A DNA stretch of 64,000 nt. Origin: Caenorhabditis elegans (taxonomy: Eukaryota; Nematoda; Chromadorea; Rhabditida; Rhabditidae). The stretch is from the NCBI RefSeq assembly GCF_000002985.6, contig NC_003284.9:12338001-12402000 (forward strand), in the 5' to 3' direction. Position 1 is the first letter of the stretch; each line of letters begins with the position of its first letter. The notes beneath the pieces were generated by a model. The model made no database searches, was not told the origin of the DNA, and saw only the letters and a program-made list of their open reading frames with translations. Both the position numbers and the translations under genes were made by a program. Below are positions 1 through 10,717 of the stretch, in pieces.

Positions 1-70
1 CCACGGCAGGACTCGAACCTGCAATCCCCAGATTCGAAGTCTGGTGCCTTATCCATTAGGCCACGCGGCC
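1..70 (-). tRNA. tRNA-Arg (anticodon TCG), 3' end cut by window edge
   Basis: Read on the minus strand, the sequence has an acceptor strand GGCCGCG, a D-arm, a five-pair anticodon stem CCAGA/TCTGG enclosing loop CTTCGAA (anticodon TCG, decoding CGA) and a T-arm GCAGG-TTCGAGT-CCTGC. The 3' acceptor strand begins CGTGG and is interrupted by the start of the window, so the last two paired bases and the discriminator are missing. No intron. Confidence 0.95.
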
Positions 71-439
71 ACATTTTTGTCAGCACCTGTTTGACTTAGA
101 GGTGTGACAAGAGGTCGATACAGCGAGCCTTTTTGCCGATAGCGTGGACGACTACCAATGGCTATTTTTGGGCAGCGGGTGCTTAATATAATGTTTAATA
201 CAATTTGAATTGTTATTATTATTATTATTATGATTATGATTAATTTTGATGCGGTTTCTTAATGATTATAATAGTGCAAAATTTGAAATGTCTCTTGATC
301 AGTCGCTCTCGTGAATACGCAAGATTATCAGTGAGTAATCATCCCTTGAGGTTTGCAAGTTAACTTTTTGTTCTCAATGCATTATCGTCATCTGATATTG
401 ATTTCTCATACTTTGTTGTAATTATTAGTTCCTTCAAAT
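71..439. other. Intergenic: tRNA-Arg to srd gene
   Basis: No gene seen. Holds a short TTA/TGA trinucleotide run near 212-240 and presumably the srd promoter; no clear TATA box was recognised. Confidence 0.5.
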
Positions 440-2248
440 ATGTTCCGTAAGATTTTGTCAGTTCTCAATCCTACTGTTTTTGTACTAAGTTTATGTTTTC
501 AAATTATACTTATCTATACTATTATTCGTCATTCACCAAAAAACTTGTCAACTCTGAAAGCCATTCTTTTAACAAATTGTTGTTTCCAATTGTTACAATC
601 ATCAATGGTATTTTTCACACAAATACAATTGGTCAATCACCTGGTCCCCATTGAGTTATGGAGCTACGGGCCCTGTCGTCATTTTGAAGCGTTTATGTGT
701 TACTCCATGTTTCATATTCTTCAGGTATCGTTCCTTCGGGAAACTATCACAAATTAAAAAGACTTTCAGACAAGCTCTTTGGTAAGTGGGTTAACAGTTT
801 TCTTAACAACTTTTATGAAGTATCAAGCAGCGAGACATGTGCGTCCTTCAAAGAAAAAAAATTGTTTTGTAATTTTGTTTATTTCGTCAATTGTATTAAT
901 TTCAGCGGTGAGTGAAGTTGTTGAAAATAGAAAAAAAAGTTTAAAAATAACAATTTTGTTAATATTGTTTACTCATACCATATCTGTTCTAGGGATGTGG
1001 AATTTTGCTGGTTATTATCCAAGCATTACCCCTGGAAATCCGAGAAAAATACTATCGGATAAATCTTGAACTTGATGAATATTCAGTAATTGGTATAGTG
1101 GATTATTCGGTTTTACCCAGTCGTGTAAATGGTATTATTATAAATGGCTTAGTAGTTATCGTTCCAATTACATGTTTATTATTACGAAGGTAAGCATTTG
1201 CGAGTTTGTGCTGTGAAATTGATGTAACTTGTACTTTCTCAAAAAAATTGTTTAACTGTTTTACATTAATTCCCATATTTCTTCTATTAGTATCGCTGAA
1301 ACACTATTTTTCAGAGGCTTTTGCAAGCGCAATACCAATAGAGAGTGCAATACTAATCTTTTTGAAATTTGTTTCGGGTAAAGCCACTAGGTTCCATTAA
1401 GGAAAGTAAACAAACTTTACTAATGTTTTACCAAAATTTTTGTTGATTGTAACATCAATTTTAACTTTTTTTTTGTAATTTTGTTAACCATTGTTGCAAA
1501 ACATGTAAAAAATCATTGATGAAATATTGTAATTAGTGAGACAGTTTTGCAGCAAAAAATGTGAATGCAAGACTAATAGGGGGTGCAATAGTAATTTTTG
1601 GTGTGATCGAAAAAATGTAAAAGAAAGTGCGAGTCTAATAGACCGTACTAATAGTAGGAAAGAGGTATGTTTTTTTCTAACTATAAAGCTAAAAATCAAA
1701 AAATTCATTGAAAATAATTTCGGAAGCTTTACATACCACAACATTCAAATAAGTGAGAAAGTAACATTGTTATAAAACTGTGCAAATGTTTTGATGTTAA
1801 ATTACAAATAAATTTTCAGAAAAATACTCAAACTTCTCACTGCTTCCTCCGATGCGTTATACTTCCAAAACCGGGTTTTCCTTCAGGTGGCTTATCGCAA
1901 TTAAACATAGAAATAAAATCCTGTTAATTCAGGGACTCACATTGCAAATTTTTGGTCATACGCTGGTTTACGTTCCCATTTTCATTTGCTCAACTATCAG
2001 TCTGATCACAAGTAACGTTTACTCCCCATTACTACTTTTTTCACTGTGCAACATTTTCAGAAACGGAATATACTTTTGCCCAGTTTTTCATTTTTGTCTT
2101 GCCCCACCTAACAACTGTCATTGATCCTCTTTTAACAATGTATTTTGTGACTCCGTACAGAAAGAGACTAATGGTTTGGTTGCGACTGAAAAACGATAAA
2201 GTTCACTCCGTGTCTCCATCTACATTTGCAGTCTCAGCAAATCACTGA
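440..2248 (+). CDS. Serpentine chemoreceptor, class D (srd) family
   Basis: Candidate chemosensory G-protein-coupled receptor, expected in ciliated sensory neurons. Six exons can be joined: 440-724, 770-907, 993-1189, 1820-1886, 1933-2011, 2061-2248, all with GT/AG borders and consistent phases, giving 317 residues (family usual is about 320-340). Family signatures seen: N-terminal hydrophobic segment followed by HSPKNLSTLK, the WSYGPCRHFEAFMCYSMFHI stretch before TM3, TSSLVSGLTV in TM3, KYQAARHV after it, and a C-terminal TM7 LPHLTTVIDPLLTMYFVTPY typical of srd proteins. Introns are 45-49 nt except the 85-nt second and 630-nt third. No frameshift, so it looks functional. Assignment to srd rather than another str-superfamily class rests on remembered motifs; no gene number is assigned. 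Confidence 0.88.
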
Positions 2249-2568
2249 TTGAGAGATTTTTAAAAATGCACATAATGAATTTGGCTACTATTTTTTTTCA
2301 GTTCTTTATTTTCTTCAAGACCTACTATTACTTTTCAAGCGTTCGTTTTTTTTGGAGCTTATTTTAACATGTTACAAACAGGTAGATTCATTTTTTATTC
2401 CATCATATTCTCAACCAAAGAAATTTTTTAAAAATTGAATACCAAAGCAAAGAGGAGTTAATTATAAGTTATTTTTTAAAAAATTTGGCAATGCATGAAA
2501 ACTTTAAAAACGAGTACTTTTGAAGTAAAGACAACACTAAGCTGGGAAAATATTTCTTAAATAAAGAA
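2249..2568. other. Intergenic between convergent srd and zig-2
   Basis: AT-rich stretch between two 3' ends; nothing beyond probable 3' untranslated sequence was seen. Confidence 0.5.
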
Positions 2569-3383
2569 TTATTTAGCTAGAGTTGGGTAGAGGAATGTGA
2601 TAGCTGTTGTCTCTCCAAAATGGTTGCGTGCGGTACAGTTGTATTCGCCCATGTCTGACCAGGAAATGTTGCGAATAATCAAATCACCACTGGGGAACAT
2701 CTGGTAACGCTCTCCATCATTGGTCAAAAGTTGTTCTCCTTTGTGCCATGACCACTCTGTAGCTGTCTCGGAACGGCATGATAGGGCAACTGCGTTGTTA
2801 GATATTTCCAAACGAAAGTCGACAGTCATTGAAATAAATGGGGCACCATTATCGTTCAAAGCACAATTGGTTTTGTTTCCACCTAAACATTTTAAAATAA
2901 GATTTTTTAATCTCTATGCTCTGTAACTTACCAACAAATACTTTTGCAACATGCTCTAACTTGGTAAGCCCATTATCTATGATACACTTATAAGCCCCAG
3001 AGTTGCGGGCCGTGGCACATGGGATTCTGTAATGGCTGGACACCATTGCTGCATTTGAGACTTGTTTTCCATCGTTCAAAATGTTCTCGTACACGTTTGA
3101 AGTCTCCTCTCCTTGAATTCTCATTCCATTGAGCTCCCAGTAAATTGATGGTAGGGGAGCACCGTTCGCTCCACAAGAGAGCACAAACTTTTCACCAAAT
3201 GTGACGTTGGAATCATTCGGTGTTCGGGTAAACTTCAGAAGAGGTTGTGAATCGAGCGCACGAATCTAGAAAATAAGAAGTTTGGTAGGGTGAGTTCTGG
3301 GAGTTGTTACTTACTGGTTTTTGATGGTCAACGCTTTCAGCGGCATTCAAGAGTACAAAGGAAATAGCGGTAAATTTCAGCAT
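2569..3383 (-). CDS. zig-2: Secreted two-immunoglobulin-domain protein ZIG-2
   Basis: Secreted Ig protein of the ZIG group, whose members act in maintaining axon position in the nematode ventral cord. Three exons on the minus strand: 3383-3315, 3265-2932, 2882-2569, total 238 residues. A short hydrophobic signal peptide (MLKFTAISFVLLNAA) is followed by Ig domain 1 (Cys in LSCGANG, Trp in IYWELNG, Cys in YKCIID) and Ig domain 2 (LSCRSE, WSWHKG, YNCTARN). No transmembrane segment or GPI tail is visible. The domain layout matches ZIG-2/3/4; the choice of zig-2 (recalled as F42F12.2) relies on its neighbours, the reductase and acireductone dioxygenase genes recalled from the same cosmid. Divergent from the small gene at 4063. 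Confidence 0.85.
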
Positions 3384-4062
3384 ATTTTTTAAACGTTTGT
3401 GTTTGAAACAAGCACAATCACAAAAGCTACATTAAACTCCCAGTTGTGTGCTCATCCTTTTTATAGGAAGGTTTGAAGGGGCGGAACGCGAAGAGGCAAA
3501 ACAGAAATAGTACCAAAGTCGTTGTTCCCATGTTCCCCGCCCAATACTGAGCGTCTTTCTGAGCAAACCCGAGTGGGGCCTTGGATCTGGGGAGAGAGTG
3601 ATGCAGTAATTGATGTTATTTTCAAATGACCAACAACGATTTCATCATGTGAAAAAACCACTGGCAAGACTCGTTGGATAGGATAAAATTAAAACTCAAA
3701 TAAAGTGGCAGTTTGGGGAAAAAAGTTTCATTGCATCTTGGCTTTTGTTTTCTAAAGTGAACTTTCGCACACGTAGCTTTTGTAGGCAGTCTTATTCGTA
3801 TTAGAGAGTTTTTTAAAACAATGCAATCCTGTTGGCCCATGGTAGTTACTAGAAACCTTTTTTATTTTCCTTATGAGTTATAGTAAATCAGGTATCTTAT
3901 CTAAATGCCAGTGGAACATTCAAATGTTATTCCAATCTATGGACAACGTTACGACTCTGACCTATGAAAACATCAAGACAATTGATCTAGCTTATGGGCT
4001 CCTTTTAATTGATTTCATCTTTTTTTCTCTATTTTAAAACTTTTTTTTTCAGATTTCAAATT
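3384..4062. other. Intergenic, promoter region of zig-2
   Basis: Divergent spacer. A TATA-like TTTTTATAGG sits near 3460 about 75 nt upstream of the zig-2 start, and a GC-richer block lies at 3475-3600. No coding exon recognised. Confidence 0.4.
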
Positions 4063-4240
4063 ATGGATTTTGAATTGATTTTATTCTACCTTGTGTTAAT
4101 TGTTCTTGGTAATGTTTAATGTCTCCCGCAAACAAAAATACATTGTTCTAGATGCGCAAACTGGGTATAAAGCATTTACTGCCATGTTTTGGAGGTATCC
4201 GATCAACACGGATTGCGATTTCAGGCTTTGTGTATCATAA
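4063..4240 (+). CDS. Putative small secreted peptide, 44 residues
   Basis: Not recognised as a known family. ATG at 4063 lies 10 nt after an SL-type acceptor (TTTTTTTTTCAG). Exon 1 4063-4108 and exon 2 4152-4240 are separated by a 43-nt intron with GTAATG...TTCTAG borders; the phases fit (46+89 = 45 codons). The product starts with a hydrophobic signal-like segment (MDFELILFYLVLIVLDA) followed by a short mature peptide with two cysteines (TDCDFRLCVS at the C-terminus). A likely AATAAA lies near 4250. It directly precedes copy A of the cysteine-rich family, whose own first exon is missing. Could be a chance ORF; the fit of acceptor, intron size, phase and signal peptide argues for a real gene. 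Confidence 0.5.
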
Positions 4241-4288
4241 CAATTCTAATAATAAAATAGTTAATAAAACAACCGAATACTTTTGCAG

Positions 4289-4597
4289 TTCATTCACACC
4301 CTAGTTGCCCTTTGCTTTGCTTCTGCCATCAGCTCCATCACCTTGCAACTCTGTCAAGAGTTCTGTGCTGGTGTCAATGGTGGTGAATCTTACGCATTCT
4401 GCTTTCTATGGACCAGTTTTGCCACTCAAACCAAGAAGACTTGCTACAATCTCTGTGTTCATAACTGTGCTGCTGTCTATGATGGTTCCTGCACAACTGA
4501 TAAAGACTTCAGATGCTGCTTGAAAACCACTCTAGCTAAGAAACAAGAATTCAAAATACGCGATTTCAACAAGCTTTATAACAATCTTCAAATGTGA
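4289..4597 (+). pseudogene. Cysteine-rich family copy A, lacking exon 1
   Basis: Second exon of the family, open from just after a splice acceptor (CTTTTGCAG) to a TGA at 4595. The Met-only first exon, the rest of the intron and the TATA promoter present in the other copies are absent; the sequence upstream is the tail of the small gene at 4063. Ten-cysteine framework mostly retained, but the last Cys (SGC in others) is replaced (KIRDFNKLY) and the C-terminus reads through to NNLQM. Also differs at FLWTSF, TKKTC and TTLAKK. No internal stop, so it could have acquired a new 5' exon, but decay is the simpler reading. Confidence 0.65.
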
Positions 4598-5004
4598 TAA
4601 TTGTTTCTTCCGTCGTTTCAAGTTTTTACAATTGGTTGGCTTTAACTTTCAAATTATTTCAGTGTTTCTAGAGGGCGCAAAGTCCATTACAACCAAATTT
4701 TATGAATTTATAATCTAAACCGTTAAAAAATGAAAAGTACATGGTTCTCCCATGTCTCATTATTTTTGAACGCTTTTAAGTTTGAATTATCAAACTATAC
4801 AGAGTTTCTGACGTTTTCGCAAATTATTGCTGGGCTGACAAAACGTCATTTTTAAAGTTTAGCAATAAAGGTAGTATAAAAACATGTGGATAAATGTTTT
4901 TAATAAAACAGGGGTACCTTGGAGTTTTTTCGTTTGTTGTTTTTTGCACAAAACTCTTCTAGTTTTATTGAATGAGTGCAACGACTGAAGCAACATATAG
5001 AACT
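4598..5004. other. Intergenic between copies A and B (convergent)
   Basis: Shared 3' flank of the family. A segment around 4800-4860 (GACGTTTTCGCAAATTATTG...) recurs near 15285-15325 next to copy D, and TTCTAGAGGG...CCATTACAACC near 4665-4700 recurs inverted near 20300-20335 after copy F. These mark the extent of the duplications. Confidence 0.55.
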
Positions 5005-5355
5005 TTAAAGATTATTGTAGAGTTTGTTGCAACCGCTCATCTTGAATTCTTGCTTCTTAGCTGGAGTGGTTTTCAAGCAGCATCTGAAGTCAGGATCAGT
5101 TGTGCAGGAACCATCATAGACAGCAGCACAGTTATGAACACAGAGATTGTAGCAAGTTTTGTTGGTTTGAGTGGCAAAACTGATCCATGGAGAGCAGAAT
5201 GCGTAAGATTCACCACCATTGACACCAGCACAGAACTCTTGACAGAGTTGCAAGGTGATGGAGCTGATGGCAGAAACCAAGCAAAGGGCAACGAGGGTGC
5301 GAAGTAACTGCAAGGATATTCAATTGTTCCATTTAAAACTGAAATTACTTACCAT
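5005..5355 (-). CDS. Secreted 10-cysteine protein, family copy B
   Basis: Function unknown; a nematode-specific secreted protein, perhaps one of the C. elegans nspc-type peptides (name from memory, unverified). Exon 1 is only the ATG (5355-5353), followed by a 45-nt intron (5352-5308) and exon 2 5307-5005. Product about 101 residues: hydrophobic signal peptide (MLLRTLVALCLVSAISS), then a mature part with cysteines in the order C-x3-C (LQLCQEFC), AFC, KTCYNLC, HNC, GSC, RCC, SGC. This copy has the QTNK...TDPDF variant. TATAAATA on the minus strand (5410-5403) starts 55 nt before the ATG. Head-to-head with copy C. Confidence 0.85.
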
Positions 5356-5634
5356 GATGAATGTCAGATAAAATCTGATGTTTTATGTGTCTTTGAGACG
5401 ACTATTTATAGTCGACTTTTTACAGCTAGAACCAAGGAATAATGGAAAAATTGGAATCTGATGTACGTGAATAGCGCAGTAGGGAGCAATCATATTAAAA
5501 GAGTTTCAACAATGACTTGATGCGTAGGTGCACATTCCGATTTTGTAATTGAAATTGACTCAAGCTGTGAAAATTATACTATAAATAATCATCATGGAGA
5601 CACATAAAATATCAGGTTTCATCTGAAATACATC
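5356..5634. promoter_or_regulatory. Shared divergent promoter of copies B and C
   Basis: Between two head-to-head copies lie two TATAAATA boxes, one for B (minus, 5403-5410) and one for C (plus, 5580-5587), each 55 nt from its ATG. Between them is the conserved family upstream element, here GGTGCACATTCC preceded by CTTGATGCGTA (about 5503-5538), also present upstream of E, F, G and H. An ATG at 5594 lies between the TATA box and the expected start of C transcription, so it is probably not in the mRNA. Confidence 0.7.
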
Positions 5635-5985
5635 ATGGTAAGTAGTTTCAGTTTTAAATGGAACAATTGAATATCCTTGCAGTTCCTTCGCACCCTCGTT
5701 GTCCTTTGCCTTGTTTCTGCCATCAGCTCCATCACCTTGCAACTCTGTCAAGAGTTCTGTGCTGGTGTCAATGGTGGTGAATCTTACGCATTCTGCTCTC
5801 CATGGATCAGTTTTGCCACTCACAGAAACAAGACTTGCTATAATCTCTGTGTTCATAATTGTGCTGCTGTCTATGATGGTTCCTGCACAACTGATCCTGA
5901 CTTTAGATGCTGCTTGAAAACCACTCCAGCCAAAAAACAAGAATTTAAGATGAGCGGTTGCAACAAGCTTTACAACAATCTTTAA
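5635..5985 (+). CDS. Secreted 10-cysteine protein, family copy C
   Basis: Same design as copy B: ATG-only exon 5635-5637, 45-nt intron, exon 2 5683-5985, about 101 residues, signal peptide plus ten-cysteine mature domain ending KMSGCNKLYNNL. It carries the HRNK variant typical of copies E/H together with the TDPDF variant typical of B/F/G, plus a private LVVLCLV change in the signal peptide, so it looks like a conversion mosaic. Function unknown; expected to be secreted and disulfide-rich. Confidence 0.85.
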
Positions 5986-8900
5986 AGGAGTTTTCTGCAC
6001 ATTCAGTTGTTGCACATTCATTCAATGAAAAGTTTTTTCAAAACAACCTGTATTGATAACAGGAGCTGTAAAAATGGCCCTATGCCCAGTTATGCTTACT
6101 TTAATATTTTTTGTTTATTGGTTTGAAAAGGTTATACGTAGACTGAAAACAAAAATGATTTGTTTTGATTTTTAAAGGTGGGTACGGCCAATGGATAATA
6201 ACTAAAACTTATTTCTATGATGTTAAAATGACCAAACTTCACTTGTTTGCGCCATTTTGTGAGAAATCTTATGCACTGTAGTCGAGCCCCTACAATGTTG
6301 AAATATGAATATGGTAAACGTAATTAAAACGTAAAGTGGATGCAAAAAATGTTTGATCGACGACTTCCAAACAAATTGGAGAAAACAAAGTTTTCACAGC
6401 TTTTTCACTTGAAATAAGAAAATCTGAAGCTTTTTTACAACTCTTGTTCTTCTAAATGTTCATTTTAGCACCACATAAACAATTTTAAATTATTAAAGTC
6501 ATTGATGAATTTGTGAAAAAGTCCAACCAAATTTTGTTTCGAAAAATAATAATTTTTTAAAAGATCTGGTATGTATGCATATTCTAATTAGTTTCGCAAT
6601 GCAATAATACTAGAGGAAATATAGTAAGAAAAAATACGGTTCATGATGAGTTTGATTTGTTGTGAAGAAGTTGAGTATTTTTAATGATTTTGAATTCAAT
6701 GCACTGCAACTGAAATCGCCATTCAAACATGACATGTTGTGTACTAAATAAACCACATTGTTTCCACGCAAAAGAATACGGTACGCGCTTTCCCAAGTGA
6801 CGCCTGAGTTCCAAAAATAGTTTCTGCAAGTCAATACTTGTTTTTCTATGCTTGATGTTCAATGTTCAAAGAACCCTGCAAAGTTGTGCCCAAATGTCAG
6901 ATGCACTTTTATTGGGTTCTCTGGGTCTTTTCTTTTCAAAAAATGATCACATGCTTACTTGAAACATGTATGTTTTGCAGTAATTGAATTCCGGAACAAA
7001 AAGTCTCACATGTCACACAATCGGATTAGTTTTTTTTGCATAGGCAGTTAGTTTTTTTTGGAACTACAGAATTAAAAATTTTGGAAAACAGTTGAAAAAT
7101 AAAAAAGCATTCATTTTAACTCTAATAACAAAAAGTTCCATTTTGCGAATCGGAGCTCGTCAATGAAAAATAACAGACGTTCTGGAAGATTATTGAATTT
7201 AGAAAACCAGAAATTTTGCTCTTTCGGTTTTTTCACAAAACATAGCGAAACAACTGTAATTGGATTTCGTTGCCTTGTTCGAAAAAATGCACTTTGTAAA
7301 TTTTATTTTTCTTACAGATGCAGATTAAAATTACTGTGGCTGAATATTCTATAAAGGGAGATGAAAACAAAAAGGAATGTTATAAATTGCATTTTTAGTA
7401 CTTGAGTATTTTAGGAAGACGATTTGTAAAAAATCTCTACAAAACATTTTTCACGTTTTGACTCACTACACCACAGTATTCAAACTATTTCCAGCATCTT
7501 CTTGCCGCAAAAAATTAATCTAATTTGCACGCCATTTATCTCATTAGTATTAAAAAGATGGCTACATATCCTTAAATAGAAAATAATGTTTTAGACTACC
7601 GTATTCCTTGTGAAGATCAGAGTGCTTGAAAAAGAACATGAATCTAGTCTATTTTAGACAAAAGTCTGAAGCTCGTCGTCATTTGTTGAGAATTTCATTA
7701 GAATGCCTATTATAGGAATGTTGAAAGAAGTACACCAATAAACGTCGCATCCAAAAAAATTTTCTAAGTATAGATTCAGCGATAGTTGCCTACAATTTCA
7801 GTTTTGTGAGGGAATAAAATAAATCAGAACATGGTAGAGATTAACAAAATTATGAATCAATGTAAAAATGAAATGTTTTTAAGTCAAGATGTTTGTTTTG
7901 TTAAAATAAAAATTGTCTGTCATTTAGTTTACAAAATGAGTTTAACTAAAATTGACTTATATAAGTTTGGTTACCTGTTGACAAAAAAGGTGGATATAAA
8001 AACTCGTAAATAAATAACTAAAATTTAGAAAAATGATAATTAAATAAAAACTACAGCTTAAAGAAAACGAGAACATCAAAAAAGAAATACATACAGATAA
8101 TTGCCATATTTCAAATTCCTTTTACCGTTTTGTCTAGAAAAGACTTCAAATCAAAGATTTGTTTTAGAAATCCCTATTTACGCAATGTGAAATTTACTTA
8201 TTTTTGAAGATCGGGGGTTTTTAGTCTGCGGACTCTTCTTGCGATACTAAACAAAATGCCAAAAATCAATATTGAGCGGGAATTGTCAATACTTACTATT
8301 AGGCTGTACTTTGACCGAGACTTACAAGAAAATTTGAAAAATGAGTCCTTGGACTTTGGTATAACATTACATTTTTTGAGAGAAGAGTGTTACTGGTAAT
8401 CAATCAGAAAAATTAGTTATGGGAAAGCAGTTGCTACGCTTTGGCATTTCGAAACTGTCTGAAAACACCTTATTAATTCCATTGTCAAATTGTAGAATTA
8501 TCGAATTAAAAAAATGCAATCTCCAAGAATGTTACCAATATTGCTATGAATTGGAAAAGAAACAAATTGTAATTCTTCACCAAAAAAACAAACACTACTG
8601 TTGCATGCATTATGATTTGTTCGCGATACATATTCTGTTTTCAATTGTGAAAGTGTTTTTTTTTTAAATTTATTCCAGCTTTCACACTGTTATCATTATC
8701 ATCATGATGTTCCCAAGTTATTGCTCTAGGAGTTTTCATGTGCTACGAAATGATTATTTTCAAATTGTAGCCCAGGCAAGCGGACTTCAAATATCATGTG
8801 AGTTGAAACAGGTGTTCCGCAGATGCTCAATGTACCAGTCTATGAAATGACCAAAATGGCATAAACATTTTTTACTCAATTTTTCTCGCCCTCACACAGT

Positions 8901-9028
8901 ACTGCACCTGATATACAGCTTGAGGGTCTCTAACATCTGCGGATATGCCCACCCTTCACAGACATTTTTGCTTTTCAGTTTCAATTTCGATTTCAATTAT
9001 ATTACACTCATTTTTTGTAACATATAGA
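5986..9028. other. About 3 kb intergenic, no gene recognised
   Basis: AT-rich, with only short ORFs lacking splice or family support (for example 7831-8013 and 8419-8667). Near 6287 a CCCCTACAATGTTG repeat recurs in a lin-2 intron near 62570. An imperfect inverted pair CCGCAGATG (8818) / CATCTGCGG (8933) brackets about 125 bp upstream of the next gene. Confidence 0.5.
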
Positions 9029-9899
9029 ATGGGGAACCGACTTGGTGTGGTAAGAGAACTACTTGAGAACAAGGTTCATCGGGTGCCAGACCACAACAAC
9101 AACATTGTGGGAAACAAGGAGAACCGTTATGTCCGACTTAAATATCAAAATGCGGATAGAACCGATTCTGTAAATTCAGACTGCAAGTTAGAGGTATTTT
9201 TAAATGAGTTGTGAATTGAAAAATAGCTTTAAATTTTTTTCCTTTTTTTTAATGTAATAATAACAAAAATCAGTTTTAGTTTGACACTTTTTGTTGATTC
9301 CCCAAGTACCATAGTCCATCAAAACTTAAAATTAACATTTTATACTTATCAATTTTTAGCAAACCAATCGTCAACTTGCTTTTGAAAATCCAGTCTACAA
9401 CCTTGAGAACGAGGATATTCAACCGAATGTAAGTTCGTCTGAAGCCAGGTGATCTAGTGATTTAATTTAACTTTTAATTTCAGATCAGACTTTACGATGG
9501 ACATTACGAAGTATCAGATGGCTACGGAAACCAAGTAGACCTTGTTCTTACCGTTGCCCAAAGAGTATGTACCTCGTAAAATGCTTCAATTCCTGGAACT
9601 TTTTTTCAGAATCTCATCAGTGAACGTTGTTTCCTACTTCAGGGCAAAATTGCACATGTGGTGTGTTAATTAAATTTTCATAAGAACTATATGTTATAGT
9701 CTTATTATATTTTCAGCTTTCCTACCCAGGTGGCTACCGCTCACCAGAGTATCCCCTTCTTCAAACCGAGCTAAATCTGCTGAACGAGCTGTTGAGATTC
9801 GGAAATCATAACTTTCAACTTCAACGCGTTCATCTCATCGAGGAAATGTTTGTATTCCATGGGGAACTCCTCCATGCTCTGTACTCAACCACAATCTAA
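9029..9899 (+). CDS. Unknown 182-residue protein with N-terminal MGN
   Basis: Not recognised. Five exons join in phase: 9029-9193, 9360-9428, 9484-9564, 9610-9660, 9717-9899. The ATG is one base after an ATATAG acceptor, typical of trans-splicing, which decides this start over an upstream ATG at 8945. The N-terminus MGNRLGVV could be myristoylated. Other features seen: a basic stretch around ENRYVRLKYQ, an NPxY-type motif (AFENPVYNL), and a conserved-looking GHYEVSDGYGNQVDLVLTV segment; no transmembrane segment and no catalytic motif. The tRNA-Leu gene begins about 110 bp downstream on the other strand. Confidence 0.75.
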
Positions 9900-10006
9900 T
9901 TTCAGTTTGAAATATTTGCATCCGACAAGGATGATTTGATTCCATCTCTGCCTCTGCATGAACTGACTTGTTAAAATATATTTTCAAAAAAAAACATAAA
10001 AATATC

Positions 10007-10126
10007 TGCACGAAGTGGGATTCGAACCCACGCACCCATACGAGTACCAGAACACCCAGTTGACCTCGAACTTGAGGCAAGCGATTCGCTTGAGTCTGGC
10101 GCCTTAGACCACTCGGCCATCCGTGC
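10007..10126 (-). tRNA. tRNA-Leu (anticodon CAA) with intron
   Basis: Minus-strand acceptor GCACGGA pairs with TTCGTGC; T-arm GTGGG-TTCGAAT-CCCAC and a long variable arm (ACTC/GGGT pairing) mark a leucine tRNA. The anticodon stem CCAGA/TCTGG is split by an insertion of about 36 nt after CTCAAG, i.e. directly after the anticodon CAA, where tRNA-Leu(CAA) introns usually lie. The intron itself can base-pair with the anticodon region (CTTG repeats). Confidence 0.93.
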
Positions 10127-10717
10127 GGTGATAACTGGCAGTTGCAACATTGTTTACTTGGCCGGTTGACGCCTCATCGCGTAACCGAAAAATGTATTTC
10201 TTTCAAAGAGTAGTAACTTAAAATTGTAGGAATCAAGAGAAGTGTTATAATGTAGCAAAACATGGAATAAGGAGGAAGGTATTTTATGCTTCGAAAATCC
10301 GCTAGTTTTTGTTTTGTGAAATTCACTATTTAGCTTGGCGACTCAAAAACTTATTTCGGAACTTATAGTTAGTACAAATGCTTTTAATGTTGTGGTGAAA
10401 ATTCTGCAATATTCAAAATATCTCTGAAAAAGTTTTTCAAAATTTAGAACGAAGCGCGAAGCGCAAAGCGCCACTGAAAAATAGAGAAAAAAACATAATC
10501 TCTCATTTCACATTTTCTGACACATTGAATGTTCCACTGACGACTTTTTTCGTATATTTCAAATTTACATTTCACCTCCGTGTCGCAAGTTTTGCTACGT
10601 TGAAACCGGCAACGGTCGCATAGAAACAACACGGGAATACATCCCGGCGTACCCTTTAGCGACTTTTTTGTTGCTTTAAATCAACCGCAAGCCGTATAAC
10701 GACGTGTGAAGCTGGAA
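10127..10717. other. Intergenic upstream of small Cys-rich gene
   Basis: Contains a small repeat of GAAGCGC units near 10450-10470 and a GC-richer probable promoter at 10600-10717. No exon recognised. Confidence 0.45.

Noticed and set aside
8419-8667. 82-codon ORF upstream of the 182-residue gene
   Set aside because: AT-driven codons, no signal peptide, domain or splice partner.
8816-8942. Possible microRNA-type hairpin from CCGCAGATG / CATCTGCGG
   Set aside because: Only about 9 bp pair perfectly, and the arms between do not form a continuous stem by eye.
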